Shown here in pieces: positions 1 to 8,398 of a stretch of DNA of 64,000 nucleotides (its first letter is position 1; each line of letters begins with the position of its first letter). The stretch spans positions 3,104,001-3,168,000 of the forward strand of contig NZ_CP157874.1 in NCBI RefSeq assembly GCF_040214835.1, written 5' to 3'. The position numbers and the translations under genes are program-made. Source of the DNA: Pseudomonas asiatica. Lineage in GTDB: Bacteria; Pseudomonadota; Gammaproteobacteria; Pseudomonadales; Pseudomonadaceae. The notes under the pieces are model-generated. The model was not told where the DNA came from. It did not search any database and saw only the letters and a list, made by a program, of their open reading frames with translations.

Positions 1-2
1 CC

Positions 3-263
3 TCAGGCGATCGCCTTGAGTGGCGCCGGGTGGCTGTCACGCAGCGCGTGCAGCTGCCCCACCAGGTTGACCAGGTCGCGGCAACTGTTGAGGCTATGCA
101 GGGGGACCCCGCTCAGGGTCACGCCCTCGTCGAGACTCTGGCCCTGACCCAGGCGGATGGTCAGGTTGGCGCCGTCCGTGCAGCTGACTTCGCAACGGTC
201 GGGCAGGCAGGCCTGCTCGATCATCTGCCGCATTTCTAGCATCGAAACTCCTATCAACGACAT
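3..263 (-). CDS. DUF1652 domain-containing small protein
   Basis: An 86-residue protein whose start I set at ATG 261-263, because family members begin close to the MLEMRQMIEQ block; a longer reading to 377 adds 38 residues that look non-coding. The pattern is that of the Pseudomonas DUF1652 family: a helix (MLEMRQMIEQACLPDRCEVS), a strand with DGANLTIRL, then a C-terminal SCRDLVNLVGQLHALR helix. The family has no established function. It lies downstream of the divergently spaced alkA-like gene on the same strand, with a 184-base gap in between. Family assignment is fairly safe; the role is unknown. Confidence 0.72.
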   Translation of the reverse strand: MSLIGVSMLEMRQMIEQACLPDRCEVSCTDGANLTIRLGQGQSLDEGVTLSGVPLHSLNSCRDLVNLVGQLHALRDSHPAPLKAIA

Positions 264-447
264 GGTACGACCCTCTCTTTGGGATGGCCTGTTGTGTGAG
301 TACGCCTTTGTCGGGCGAGGCGCCAATTGATATTGCGCATGCCGGAGCAGGCGTCCATGCGCCTGGGCAATGATCATGCGGGGAATCCTCTAGCACCTTA
401 GTGGAAGATCGCCTGCGCAGTTCGAGTGTTCGAACGCGATGGCAGAC

Positions 448-1377
448 TTAGCGACGAGCGGTGCCGGCAGGCCCCAGCGATGCCCACAGATGCTGCGCCG
501 CATAGGCTCGCCACGGTCGCCAGGCCAAAGCTCGTTGCGCCAGTTGGGCGTCGTCGCCTTCGAGCAGGCGCAACGCCTTGACCAGCGCCACGTCGCCCAG
601 CGGCAAGGCATCGGCCGCGCCGGCCTGGCGCAACGCCAGGTAGTGCGCGCTCCAGGGGCCGATCCCCTTGAGTTGGCACAGGTTGCGCAGCAGTTCATCC
701 AGCACTTGCCCGCGGCGTAGCAGCCCGGGCTCGGCCAGCAAGGCGCTGGCCAGCGTGCCCAGGGTGGCGGCGCGCGCCCGCGGCATGCCCATACCGTCGA
801 ACTGCGCAGCCGCCAATACCGGCAGCGCCGGAAACACGTGGCTCAGGCCCGGTGCGGGCCAGCGCAAGGGCACGCCGTGGCGTTGCACCAGGCGGCCGGC
901 CAGGGTCATGGCCCCGGCCACACTGACCTGCTGGCCCAGCACAGTGCGCATGGCCTGCTCGCAGGCGTCCCAGCCTTGTGGCACGCGCAGGCCCGGGCGC
1001 TCCTGTAGCAGGCGGGCCATCAGCGGATCGCGGGACAGTTCTGCATTGATGCGCGCGGGGTCGGCATCAAGGTCGAAGACCCGCCTCAGCCTGGCGGTCA
1101 GGCCGGGTAGCGCGTGGGCCGGGACGCCTTCAAGGCGGACCCGCAGGTACTGGCTGCCCGAAGGTGTGGCGTGCAAGACGGCGTGGCGGCCGGCAATTAC
1201 CAGAGTACGGCGGTAGGTGCCGTCGAGGCAGGTCTCGATGCCGGGGATGCAGCGGGCAGCGAGGAAGGCCAGCGTCGAGGGCCAGTGGTAAGGGGCGCGG
1301 TAGCGCAGCCACAAGGTGTGGTGGCCGGGGGTGGGCAATGATCGGCGCACGGCGTGCAAGGGGGTGAGCTTGGGCAT
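448..1377 (-). CDS. alkA: AlkA-type DNA-3-methyladenine glycosylase
   Basis: A 309-residue base-excision repair glycosylase that removes alkylated bases such as 3-methyladenine. Order of parts: an N-terminal AlkA_N-like beta domain (about 15-100), then a helical HhH-GPD domain. The segment VLGQQVSVAGA (about 146-156) is typical. The helix-hairpin-helix is LKGIGPWSAHYLALR (about 236-250), and the catalytic aspartate is probably D262 in LPLGDVAL. The C-terminal WRPWRAYAAQHLW motif is also that of AlkA. There is no Ada methyltransferase domain. It is transcribed alone and ends with TAA at 448-450. Family certain; substrate range not visible. Confidence 0.88.
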   Translation of the reverse strand: MPKLTPLHAVRRSLPTPGHHTLWLRYRAPYHWPSTLAFLAARCIPGIETCLDGTYRRTLVIAGRHAVLHATPSGSQYLRVRLEGVPAHALPGLTARLRRVFDLDADPARINAELSRDPLMARLLQERPGLRVPQGWDACEQAMRTVLGQQVSVAGAMTLAGRLVQRHGVPLRWPAPGLSHVFPALPVLAAAQFDGMGMPRARAATLGTLASALLAEPGLLRRGQVLDELLRNLCQLKGIGPWSAHYLALRQAGAADALPLGDVALVKALRLLEGDDAQLAQRALAWRPWRAYAAQHLWASLGPAGTARR

Positions 1378-1434
1378 GGGGTGATCATGCCAGTAATGCC
1401 AATGGTTTCAATCCGGACGTGGCTTTTGAGTGCT

Positions 1435-1539
1435 GGGGGCGCTTTGCGCCCCTATCGCGACACAAGGCCGCTCCTACAGGGGATCGTGCTTCCCTGTAGG
1501 AGCGGCCCTGTGTCGCGATAGGGCTGCAACGCAGCCCCA
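1435..1539. repeat. REP pair (BIME), inverted
   Basis: Two inverted copies of the P. putida REP unit. GGGGCGCTTTGCGCCCC is followed by ATCGCGACACAAGGCCGC and CTCCTACAGG; a short spacer follows, then the reverse complement and GGGCTGCAACGCAGCCC. It sits between the alkA-like gene and the pirin gene. Such elements are mobilised by RAYT transposases and often cap 3' ends. Confidence 0.9.
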
Positions 1540-1556
1540 GCTTTTTCAGTCAAGGA

Positions 1557-2444
1557 TCAATGCGCTGCACCGCCCCGTGCATCCTGCATCTGCCCGAACC
1601 GCCCGGCATGGAAGTCGTCGAACGACTCGGCAATTTCTGCCTGGCTGTTCATCACGAACGGGCCATAGCCCACGATCGGCTCGTCGATCGGTTCACCGCT
1701 GAGCAGCAGCAGGCTGGCACCTTCCAGCGCTTCGACGGCAACATCCTCACCGCCGCGGTCAAGCAGCACCAGGCTGGATGGGCCGGCTTCGCGCTCGCCG
1801 TTGATCCGCACATTGCCACGCAACACCACCAGCGCCGCATTGCGACCGGCGGCAACCGGCAGCTGCAAGGTTGCACCGGCATTCAGGCGCATGTCCCAGA
1901 CATCCATGGCGGTAAAGGTTCGCGCCGGCCCCGAATGCCCACGATATTCACCTGCAATCACCCGCAGGCTGCCGCCCTCGCCGTCCAGCGCCACCACCGG
2001 GATGTCCTCGGCCAGCAGCGTCTGGTAGCCAGCCGCTGCGCGCTTGTCCCGTGCCGGCAGGTTGACCCACAGCTGTACCATCTCCAGCGTACCGCCAGTG
2101 CGGGCGAAGCCCGGGGAGTGGAACTCTTCATGGATGATGCCGTTGGCAGCAGTCATCCACTGCACGTCACCGGGGCCGATCAAGCCGCCAGCGCCGGTAG
2201 AGTCGCGGTGCTCCAGTTCGCCCTGGTAAACGATGGTCACGGTCTCGAAGCCGCGGTGCGGGTGCTGGCCAACGCCGCGCCGCGCACTGGTCGGGGTGAA
2301 GTCATGAGGGCCGGCATAGTCCAGCAGCAGGAACGGGCTGATCTTGCTGGCCAGGTTGTCGTAGGTGAACAGGCTGCGCACCGGGAAACCATCACCTACC
2401 CAGTGGGCGTGGGGGCTGCGGTGAATACCCAGAACCGTTTTCAT
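1557..2444 (-). CDS. Pirin family protein
   Basis: A 295-residue bicupin of the pirin/YhhW family. The N-terminal cupin carries the metal-binding signature: HPHRGFETVTIVYQGE (about 61-76), GDVQWMTAANGIIHEEFH (about 91-108) with the iron-ligand histidines and glutamate. The family includes quercetin 2,3-dioxygenases in bacteria and transcription co-factors in eukaryotes; the substrate here cannot be told from sequence. The start at 2444 has a GAGAGGAG ribosome site just upstream. It is a single-gene unit flanked by a REP pair at its 3' side. Confidence 0.9.
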   Translation of the reverse strand: MKTVLGIHRSPHAHWVGDGFPVRSLFTYDNLASKISPFLLLDYAGPHDFTPTSARRGVGQHPHRGFETVTIVYQGELEHRDSTGAGGLIGPGDVQWMTAANGIIHEEFHSPGFARTGGTLEMVQLWVNLPARDKRAAAGYQTLLAEDIPVVALDGEGGSLRVIAGEYRGHSGPARTFTAMDVWDMRLNAGATLQLPVAAGRNAALVVLRGNVRINGEREAGPSSLVLLDRGGEDVAVEALEGASLLLLSGEPIDEPIVGYGPFVMNSQAEIAESFDDFHAGRFGQMQDARGGAAH

Positions 2445-2540
2445 GAGAAAGCTCCTCTCTTGGTTGAGATAACCTTATCAATGATGCCAATCAGGCGGTA
2501 GCAGGCCTGCTTGGCATTCATCGTTCCACCCATGGAACAG

Positions 2541-3413
2541 TCAGCCTTGCAAGAAACCGAGCACCTGTTCTGCAGCAATGACCGGGTCTTCCTGCATGAA
2601 GCAGTGCCCACCTGCAACTTGCCTGGCGGTCACCTGAGGGTTGAGCGCCGCCAGGCGGCTCACCGAATGGGGCACGAAGGGGTAGGTGTGCTCGCCGTAC
2701 AGCACCCGCGTGGGCGTGCGGATCGCCGTCAGGCTTGCCCACATGCGCTTGGGGAAGGAACTGAAGATTTCCACTTCGCGGCTGGGCCGGCACTTGAGCA
2801 CCACCGCTTCGCCACAGTCGCCGATGGCATGCTCGACGTAGGCCCGCAGCGCCGCATCGGTCCACCCCTTGAAGATACCCCGCCCATGCAGCGAAGCCAG
2901 GGCTGCCTCGCGGTCGGGCCAGTGGCTGCGACGGCTGGCGGCCTTGCGCGCCAAGGCGTGACGCTGATGCAAGCCGACCAGGGCCGCCACCCCCATAACA
3001 CCCAGCATGCGCCGGCTGAACAGTACCGGGTCAAGCAGCACGGCACGGGTGAACAGCTGCGGTTCACTGGCCAGGATCAGGCCGGTGAGCACGCCACCGA
3101 AGCTGTGCCCGACGGCAAAGCGCGGTACGTCGCCATACTCGCCCCGCCCGGCTGCGAAAGCCTCCACCGCCAGCGCAGCGGTGCGGTTCCAGCCACGAAA
3201 AACCCCGCCATGGTCACTGTCACCATGGCCCTGGACATCGCTGAGCCACAGGTCGAAATGTTCGCCCAGGCGCATCAGCAATGGCTGGTAGGCAAGGCAG
3301 CAGAAGCCGTTGCCGTGCAGAAAATGCAGCAGCGGCTTGCCACTGGCCGGGGTTCGCCAGCCACGCAGGGTGAAGCCTTCGGCGCATTCGTGGGACCAGG
3401 GGATCAACTGCAT
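2541..3413 (-). CDS. Alpha/beta hydrolase
   Basis: A 290-residue cytosolic alpha/beta hydrolase. The oxyanion-hole loop is HGNGF (33-37), the nucleophile elbow is GHSFGG with Ser104, and the catalytic His is probably in VAGGHCFMQEDP near the C terminus. No signal peptide. It follows the LysE-type exporter gene on the same strand with a 21-base gap, so the two probably share a transcript. The substrate is unknown. Confidence 0.85.
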   Translation of the reverse strand: MQLIPWSHECAEGFTLRGWRTPASGKPLLHFLHGNGFCCLAYQPLLMRLGEHFDLWLSDVQGHGDSDHGGVFRGWNRTAALAVEAFAAGRGEYGDVPRFAVGHSFGGVLTGLILASEPQLFTRAVLLDPVLFSRRMLGVMGVAALVGLHQRHALARKAASRRSHWPDREAALASLHGRGIFKGWTDAALRAYVEHAIGDCGEAVVLKCRPSREVEIFSSFPKRMWASLTAIRTPTRVLYGEHTYPFVPHSVSRLAALNPQVTARQVAGGHCFMQEDPVIAAEQVLGFLQG

Positions 3414-3434
3414 CGGCTTGCTGTACTCGCGGGG

Positions 3435-4064
3435 TCAGGAAAACGCCGATTCTACAAACAGCAACGGGTACAGTGAAATCACCAGCAACAAGGCCATCAG
3501 GACATTGAACAGCATCAGCCAGCGCGGGTTCTGCAACAGGTTGCGCAGGGCGCTGCCGAACATCACCCACACCCCCACGCTGGGCAGGTTGACCAGGGCA
3601 AACAAGGCGGCAATGACAATGACGTTGGTCACATAGCCTTGCGCCGGCGTGTAGGTGGTGATTGCACCGACTGCCATCACCCAGGCCTTGGGGTTGACCC
3701 ACTGGAATGCCGCCGCTCCCCAGAAGCCCAGCGGTTTGCGGGCACTGGACGAGGCTGTGCCGACCGGCCCGGAGGTGGCGATCTTCCAGGCGAGGTAAAG
3801 CAGGTAGGCGGCGCCGGTGTAGCGCAGTACCGTGTACAGCGGCGGCCAGGCCTTGAACACCTCGCCCAGGCCCAGGCCAACGGCCAGCACCATTACCATG
3901 AAACCGACGCTGATCCCCATGGCGTGCGGGATGGAGCGGCGCACACCGAAGTTGACGCCCGAGGCCAGCAGCATGGTGTTGTTGGGGCCAGGGGTGATGG
4001 AGGACACGAAGGCAAACAGCACGAAGGCGGTGAGCAGGTCGGCAGAGGCAAGCATGGCAGGCAT
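3435..4064 (-). CDS. LysE/RhtB family exporter
   Basis: A 209-residue inner-membrane protein with about six predicted membrane helices. The family signature SSITPGPNNTMLLASGVNFG lies at about 21-40, followed by GAAYLLYLAWKI and FQWVNPKAW. LysE/RhtB proteins export amino acids or similar small metabolites. It is first in a probable two-gene unit with the downstream hydrolase, and divergent from the GNAT gene. Substrate unknown; family assignment is firm. Confidence 0.9.
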   Translation of the reverse strand: MPAMLASADLLTAFVLFAFVSSITPGPNNTMLLASGVNFGVRRSIPHAMGISVGFMVMVLAVGLGLGEVFKAWPPLYTVLRYTGAAYLLYLAWKIATSGPVGTASSSARKPLGFWGAAAFQWVNPKAWVMAVGAITTYTPAQGYVTNVIVIAALFALVNLPSVGVWVMFGSALRNLLQNPRWLMLFNVLMALLLVISLYPLLFVESAFS

Positions 4065-4189
4065 TCCACATTCTTTATGGGTGGTGTCACACTAACGGAG
4101 TCGCCCTCCTCTGCGACCGATACAGTTTCACTAAATTGTGTAGATACACATCGCTGTACCGCTACCACCAGATCAAGGAAGCCGTCACC

Positions 4190-4669
4190 ATGAGCCTTAC
4201 CATTCGCCCTGCCGTTCGCGCCGATGCCGAGCAGATCCTGGCCTTCATCACCGAACTGGCCGAGTACGAACGCGCTCGCCACGAGGTGATCGCGAGCGTT
4301 GCCGATATCGAGCGCAGCCTTTTTGGCGAGGGCAGCACCGTGCACAGCCTGATTTGCGAGCGCGATGGCCGGGCAATCGGCTTTGCCGTGTATTTCTACA
4401 GCTACTCGACCTGGCTCGGGCGCAACGGCATCTACCTGGAAGACCTGTACATAACGCCCGAGCAGCGCGGCGACGGTGCCGGGCGGCAATTGCTGCAGCA
4501 TATTGCCCGCGAAGCGGTGGCGAATGATTGCGGGCGGCTGGAATGGAGCGTGCTGGACTGGAACGAGCCCGCGATCGGCTTCTATCAGAAGCTGGGGGCC
4601 GAAGCGCAGGATGAGTGGGTGCGCTACCGGCTGGACGGGGAGAAGCTGGCGACGTTTGCCCGGGGCTGA
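4190..4669 (+). CDS. GNAT N-acetyltransferase, diamine-acetyltransferase-like
   Basis: A 159-residue acetyl-CoA-dependent N-acetyltransferase. The start is ATG 4190 (MSLTIRPAV) with AAGGAA about 10 bases upstream; the longer reading from 4136 has no support. The segment IYLEDLYITPEQRGDGAG (about 85-102) holds the acetyl-CoA binding motif A, and WNEPAIGFYQKLGA the C-terminal motif. The pattern RLEWSVLDWNEPAIGFY closely resembles eukaryotic SSAT/thialysine acetyltransferases, so a polyamine or diamine-like amine is a fair guess for the acceptor. It is a single gene, divergent from the LysE exporter. Confidence 0.85.
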   Translation: MSLTIRPAVRADAEQILAFITELAEYERARHEVIASVADIERSLFGEGSTVHSLICERDGRAIGFAVYFYSYSTWLGRNGIYLEDLYITPEQRGDGAGRQLLQHIAREAVANDCGRLEWSVLDWNEPAIGFYQKLGAEAQDEWVRYRLDGEKLATFARG

Positions 4670-4760
4670 CCAGGTGGATGCTTACGGCATAGACCACTAC
4701 AGGCCGAACCGGCTTGCATGAGGGCTTGAGTGCGCTTGCCTTGAACTTTCCAGCGCCTGT

Positions 4761-4794
4761 GAGATCGAGCGCCGCGCGGGCGGCGCTCGATCTC
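4761..4794. repeat. Perfect 15-bp-arm palindrome (second REP-like family)
   Basis: GAGATCGAGCGCCGC is followed by GCGG and then the exact reverse complement. No T-run follows, so it is not a standard terminator. Related sequences occur at 35270-35290 and 36741-36765, indicating a second repeated palindrome family distinct from the TGTCGCGA REP type. It lies between the GNAT gene and the cobalamin riboswitch. Confidence 0.75.
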
Positions 4795-4867
4795 CCAGGC
4801 ACTGCAAAACCAAAGCCCTACCATCAGGGCAATTGACGGCAGCCCCGCCCCATGGTCTCCTTATGCC

Positions 4868-5070
4868 TCGCGTTCAGGTGCCCCCGATGGGGGTGAAACG
4901 GGAAACCGGTGCGTCACAGGCCCTCAAGCAGGGCCGGACAAGGCCGGTGCTGCCCCCGCAACGGTAAGCGAGCGAAGCGTCTGTACCACTGTGCCCGGTC
5001 ACCCGGCATGGGAAGGTGACGCCTTCCAGGAGCCTGGCTCCTCCTCGCAAGCCCGGAGACCGGCCTGGCG
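4868..5070 (+). promoter_or_regulatory. Cobalamin (adenosylcobalamin) riboswitch
   Basis: A B12-binding leader RNA upstream of cbtB. Visible conserved blocks are GGGAAACCGGTGC (about 4910-4922), GCTGCCCCCGCAACGGTAAG (about 4949-4968), the GGAAGGTGACGCC helix (about 5011-5023), and the B12 box GCCCGGAGACCGGCC (about 5051-5065). Order and spacing match the family. In this class ligand binding usually lowers expression of cobalt uptake or B12 synthesis genes. The expression platform lies between 5070 and 5175; I could not decide between terminator and start-site sequestration. Confidence 0.92.
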
Positions 5071-5175
5071 TTCATGAACACCCCGCGGTGGGCGGGCGCT
5101 GTTGCATTCCCCTGGGCTGCCACGCTCGGGGCTGCCGCGCTTGCCCGTTGCCCACAAAAAGCAGAGGAACGCGTC

Positions 5176-5364
5176 ATGCCCGTCACCAGCGCCAAGCAAC
5201 ACAGCATCACCACCCCCGTCACCCTCAGCCAGCGTGTCGTCATCGCCGTCGGCGCCAGCCTGCTGGGCCTGTGCCTGGTGTACTTCGCCGGCTTCTCGCA
5301 CATCGAAGCCGTGCACAACGCCGCCCACGACACCCGCCACAGCGCCGCCTTCCCCTGCCACTGA
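5176..5364 (+). CDS. cbtB: CbtB, cobalt transporter small subunit
   Basis: A 62-residue protein with one membrane helix (about 20-38, VVIAVGASLLGLCLVYFAGF) and a C-terminal His-rich tail (HIEAVHNAAHDTRHSAAFPCH), the pattern of CbtB. CbtB works with CbtA in a cobalt uptake system predicted from its link to B12 riboswitches. The start at 5176 (MPVTSAKQH) is preceded by GCAGAGGAA; upstream in-frame residues lie in the leader RNA. First gene of the riboswitch-controlled unit; 9 bases separate it from cbtA. Confidence 0.9.
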   Translation: MPVTSAKQHSITTPVTLSQRVVIAVGASLLGLCLVYFAGFSHIEAVHNAAHDTRHSAAFPCH

Positions 5365-5373
5365 GTACGCCCG

Positions 5374-6060
5374 ATGATCACACGCATTGCCCGTACCGCG
5401 GGCTTCAGCGGGTTGCTGGCGGCCTTGCTGCTGACCTTGCTGCAAAGCTTCTGGGTCGCCCCGCTGATCCTCGAGGCAGAAACCTACGAATCCTCGGCCC
5501 CGGTCGCCCAGCACGAGCATGCCGGCGAAGTGGCCGCCCATGAACACAGCGCCGAAGCCTGGTCGCCGGAAGACGGCTGGCAGCGGGTGCTGTCCACCAC
5601 TGGCGGCAACCTGGTGGTCGCGGTCGGCTTCGCCCTGATCCTCACCGCCCTGTACAGCCTGCGCGAACCCAAGCGTGCCGGCACCGGCGCACTGTGGGGG
5701 CTGGCCGGCTTCGCCGTGTTCTGCCTGGCCCCGACCCTGGGCCTGCCGCCGGAACTGCCAGGTACTGCAGCCGCCGACCTGGGGCAACGCCAGGCCTGGT
5801 GGATCGGCACCGCCAGCGCCACCGCGCTGGGCCTTGCCCTGCTGGTATTCGCCCGCCACTGGTTGCTGAAGGCGCTGGGCGCCGTGCTGCTGGTCATTCC
5901 CCATGTGATCGGTGCGCCGCAACCCGAGGTGCACGAGAGCCTGGCCCCCGCCGCACTGGAAACCCAGTTCAAAGTGGCCTCCTGGCTGACCAACGCCGCC
6001 TTCTGGCTGGCCCTGGGCCTGCTCAGCGCCTGGCTGTTCCGGCGCTCCAGCCAGGCCTGA
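5374..6060 (+). CDS. cbtA: CbtA, cobalt transporter membrane subunit
   Basis: A 228-residue inner-membrane protein with about five predicted membrane helices: near residues 8-30, 75-95, 105-122, 140-160 and 200-222. A His-rich loop after helix 1 (QHEHAGEVAAHEHS, about 46-59) is a likely metal-gathering segment, as in the CbtA family. It follows cbtB directly and its TGA stop overlaps the cobE start (TGATG), which points to translational coupling. Role: cobalt entry for B12 synthesis, inferred from family and riboswitch. Confidence 0.9.
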   Translation: MITRIARTAGFSGLLAALLLTLLQSFWVAPLILEAETYESSAPVAQHEHAGEVAAHEHSAEAWSPEDGWQRVLSTTGGNLVVAVGFALILTALYSLREPKRAGTGALWGLAGFAVFCLAPTLGLPPELPGTAAADLGQRQAWWIGTASATALGLALLVFARHWLLKALGAVLLVIPHVIGAPQPEVHESLAPAALETQFKVASWLTNAAFWLALGLLSAWLFRRSSQA

Positions 6061-6446
6061 TGCCTGCCTTTTACGCCGGCTTCGGCTGCCGCCGGGGTTG
6101 CCCGGCGGATACGCTGGAAACCTTGCTACGCCAGGCCCTGGCCAACCAGGGCCTGGCGTTGGCCGGCCTGCACGGTATCGCCAGCATCAGCCTGAAGGCC
6201 GACGAACCCGGCTTGCAGCAACTGGCCGAACGCCTCGGCGTGCCCTTGGTGTTGTACGATACCGCGCAATTGCAACCCTACGAACTCCAGCTCAGCCACC
6301 GCTCCGCCGCTGCCCATGCCCACTGCGGCTGCTGGGGCGTGGCGGAGAGCGCGGCTTTGGCCCTGGCCAGCGAGCGGCTCGGCACGGCCAGGTTGCTGCT
6401 GACGCGCCAGGTACTGGGCCCGGCTACCCTCGCCCTGGCCTGTTGA
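6060..6446 (+). CDS. cobE: CobE/CbiG C-terminal domain, cobalamin biosynthesis
   Basis: A 128-residue protein starting at ATG 6060 inside the cbtA stop codon. It begins MPAFYAGFGCRRGCPADTLE, the glycine/cysteine-rich N terminus of CobE/CbiG_C, and continues with IASISLKADEPGLQQLAERL and VAESAALALA. CobE acts in aerobic cobalamin synthesis near the ring-contraction steps, and its exact chemistry is unsettled. A longer in-frame reading from 5694 only overlaps cbtA and is rejected. cobM follows after 31 bases. Confidence 0.85.
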   Translation: MPAFYAGFGCRRGCPADTLETLLRQALANQGLALAGLHGIASISLKADEPGLQQLAERLGVPLVLYDTAQLQPYELQLSHRSAAAHAHCGCWGVAESAALALASERLGTARLLLTRQVLGPATLALAC

Positions 6447-6477
6447 ACGTTTCCCCTCTTTCCTGCAAGGACTTTCC

Positions 6478-7230
6478 ATGACGGTCTACTTCATCGGCGC
6501 CGGCCCCGGCGACCCGGAACTGATCACAATCAAGGGCCAACGGCTGATCCGCCAGTGCCCGGTGATCATCTATGCCGGTTCGCTGGTGCCGGCCGCCGTG
6601 CTCGAGGGCCACCAGGCCGAGACCATGATCAATAGCGCCGAACTGCACCTGGAGCAGATCATTGCCGCCATGCGCAGTGCGCATGAGCAAGGCCTGGATG
6701 TGGCCCGGGTACACAGTGGCGACCCCAGCCTGTACGGCGCCATCGGCGAGCAGATCCGCCATCTGCAGGCGCTGGGCATCGATTACCAGATCATCCCCGG
6801 GGTCACCGCCACGGCGGCCAGCGCCGCCCTGCTCGGCTGCGAACTGACCCTGCCCCAGGTAGCGCAGACCGTTATCCTTACCCGCTATGGCGACAGTTCG
6901 CCGATGCCGCCCGGCGAGCAACTTGGCGACCTGGCGCGCCATGGCAGCACCCTGGCGATCCACCTGGGGGTCAAGCACCTGTCGCGAATCGTCGAAGAAC
7001 TGCTGCCGCACTACGGCGCGCACTGCCCAGTGGCGGTGGTGCATCGCGCCACCTGGCCGGATCAGGACTGGGTGCGCGGCACCCTCGGCGATATCGTCGA
7101 ACGCGTCGCGGCCAAGGGCTTCCGGCGCACGGCGCTGATCCTGGTGGGCCATGTGCTGGGCGACACACCGTTTGCCGAATCGGCCTTGTACCGCGCCGGG
7201 CATGCCCACCTCTATCGCCCTGGCGACTGA
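6478..7230 (+). CDS. cobM: Precorrin-4 C(11)-methyltransferase
   Basis: A 250-residue SAM-dependent tetrapyrrole methyltransferase. It converts precorrin-4 to precorrin-5 in the aerobic B12 pathway. Motifs: VYFIGAGPGDPELITIKG (about 3-20), the GSLVP loop, ARVHSGDPSLYGAIGEQ (about 76-92) and PGVTATAASAALLGCELT (about 107-124). These match CobM/CbiF. Length is normal. It ends the riboswitch-controlled run cbtB-cbtA-cobE-cobM; the remaining cob genes are not in this window. Confidence 0.95.
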   Translation: MTVYFIGAGPGDPELITIKGQRLIRQCPVIIYAGSLVPAAVLEGHQAETMINSAELHLEQIIAAMRSAHEQGLDVARVHSGDPSLYGAIGEQIRHLQALGIDYQIIPGVTATAASAALLGCELTLPQVAQTVILTRYGDSSPMPPGEQLGDLARHGSTLAIHLGVKHLSRIVEELLPHYGAHCPVAVVHRATWPDQDWVRGTLGDIVERVAAKGFRRTALILVGHVLGDTPFAESALYRAGHAHLYRPGD

Positions 7231-7296
7231 ACATTGCCAGGTTCGCCACGGGCGTAGCAGACTCCGGTTTCCCGCCTGCAAACAGGAGTCATGCCC

Positions 7297-7539
7297 ATGC
7301 TGGACCTACGCCCAAACTGCGAGTGCTGCGATACCGACCTGCCGGGTGACAGCCCCGATGCGCTGATCTGCTCCTTCGAATGCACCTTCTGCCGTACCTG
7401 CGCCGAAACCCGTTTCCAGGGCCGCTGCCCGAACTGCACCGGCCAGTTGGTGGCACGCCCGACACGGGTTGGCCAGGCGCTGGCCAACAACCCCGCCTCG
7501 ACCCAGCGCGTGAGCAAAGTACACTCCGCCTGCGCATGA
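7297..7539 (+). CDS. DUF1272 small zinc-binding-like protein
   Basis: An 80-residue protein of the DUF1272 family. Paired cysteines (LRPNCECC at the N terminus, then CSFECTFCRTC and CPNC) suggest binding of one or more metal ions. ATG 7297 is preferred to ATG 7291, because the AGGAG at 7284-7288 is 8 bases from the former and only 2 from the latter, and because the family usually starts MLELRPNCECC. Function unknown. It stands alone after cobM, with a candidate terminator downstream. Confidence 0.85.
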   Translation: MLDLRPNCECCDTDLPGDSPDALICSFECTFCRTCAETRFQGRCPNCTGQLVARPTRVGQALANNPASTQRVSKVHSACA

Positions 7540-7564
7540 TCTACTTCAAAACATTCAAAAAAAC

Positions 7565-7606
7565 AGACATCGCCGCTTTGTCAGGGTGATGTCTTTCCCA
7601 CTTTTT
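7565..7606 (+). terminator. Candidate rho-independent terminator after DUF1272 gene
   Basis: AGACATC (7565-7571) pairs with GATGTCT (7588-7594) across a 16-base loop that has extra CC/GG pairing. T-rich sequence (TTCCCACTTTTT) follows. The stem is modest, so confidence is limited. Confidence 0.35.
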
Positions 7607-7770
7607 GTAGGACTTTTCAACAACTAGCCCGGGGACTTTCAACACTTCTATACTCGGCATTACCAAATTTCGGGAATGGTCGTATCGTGCAGCGCTTCCG
7701 ATAACCCTACTTGCAGACGTATTCCTGAGTGATCCAGGAAGCGGACCACATCCTGACAGGAGTTTTCTTC

Positions 7771-8385
7771 ATGACTACCGTGCTGATCGTCGACGACCAC
7801 CCCATAGTGCGACTGTCCTTGAAAATGTTGCTCGAACGCGAGCGCTTCCAGGTCGTCGGCGAAGTCGGCGATGGCAGTGAAGTCACTCAGGTGGTCCGCA
7901 CACTGCGCCCGAACGTGGTCATCCTTGACATCGGGCTTCCGGGCCTGGACGGCATGGAAGTCATCAAGCGCCTCCAAAGCCTGGAACCGGCCCCCAAGAT
8001 CATGGTACTGACCGGCCAGGCCACCGACCTGTATGTACGGCGCTGCCTGGATGCCGGCATCGGAGCCTTCGTCACCAAGGACGAGGACCACGAGGCCTTG
8101 CTGTTCGCCCTGAAGGCCTTGGTCAAAGGCTACTCGACCTTCCCGCAGATGTCGGTCAACAGCAACTCGCTGGAAAGCGAGCCGGTGCGTCTGGCGAGCC
8201 TGTCCAACCGGGAAATGGAAGTGCTCAGGCGCCTGTCACGCGGCGAGAACAACAAGAATATCGGCACCTGCATGAACCTCAGTGCCAAGACCATCAGCAC
8301 CTACCGGGGCCGCATCATGGAAAAGCTCAAGACCGAATCGCTGGTTGAGATGGTCGACCTGGCCAAGCGCAACAGCGTCTACTGA
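7771..8385 (+). CDS. LuxR/NarL-type response regulator (BvgA/EvgA-like)
   Basis: A 204-residue regulator starting at ATG 7771 with ACAGGAG upstream. The receiver domain (1-120) has DD at 8-9, the phospho-acceptor Asp53 in VVILDIGLPG, and Lys near VTKDEDHE. The DNA-binding domain is LSNREMEVLRRLSRGENNKNIG (about 145-166) with the recognition helix in LSAKTISTYRGRIMEKL. The next gene, only 13 bases away, encodes a BvgS/EvgS-like sensor, so the two form an unorthodox phosphorelay pair. Target genes are not evident here. Confidence 0.92.
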   Translation: MTTVLIVDDHPIVRLSLKMLLERERFQVVGEVGDGSEVTQVVRTLRPNVVILDIGLPGLDGMEVIKRLQSLEPAPKIMVLTGQATDLYVRRCLDAGIGAFVTKDEDHEALLFALKALVKGYSTFPQMSVNSNSLESEPVRLASLSNREMEVLRRLSRGENNKNIGTCMNLSAKTISTYRGRIMEKLKTESLVEMVDLAKRNSVY

Positions 8386-8398
8386 GCGCTTGGTGACA

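Noticed and set aside
420..435. GTTCGA-GTGT-TCGAAC palindrome next to the alkA stop
   Set aside because: Short stem without T-run and no neighbour regulator; could be chance in GC-rich DNA.
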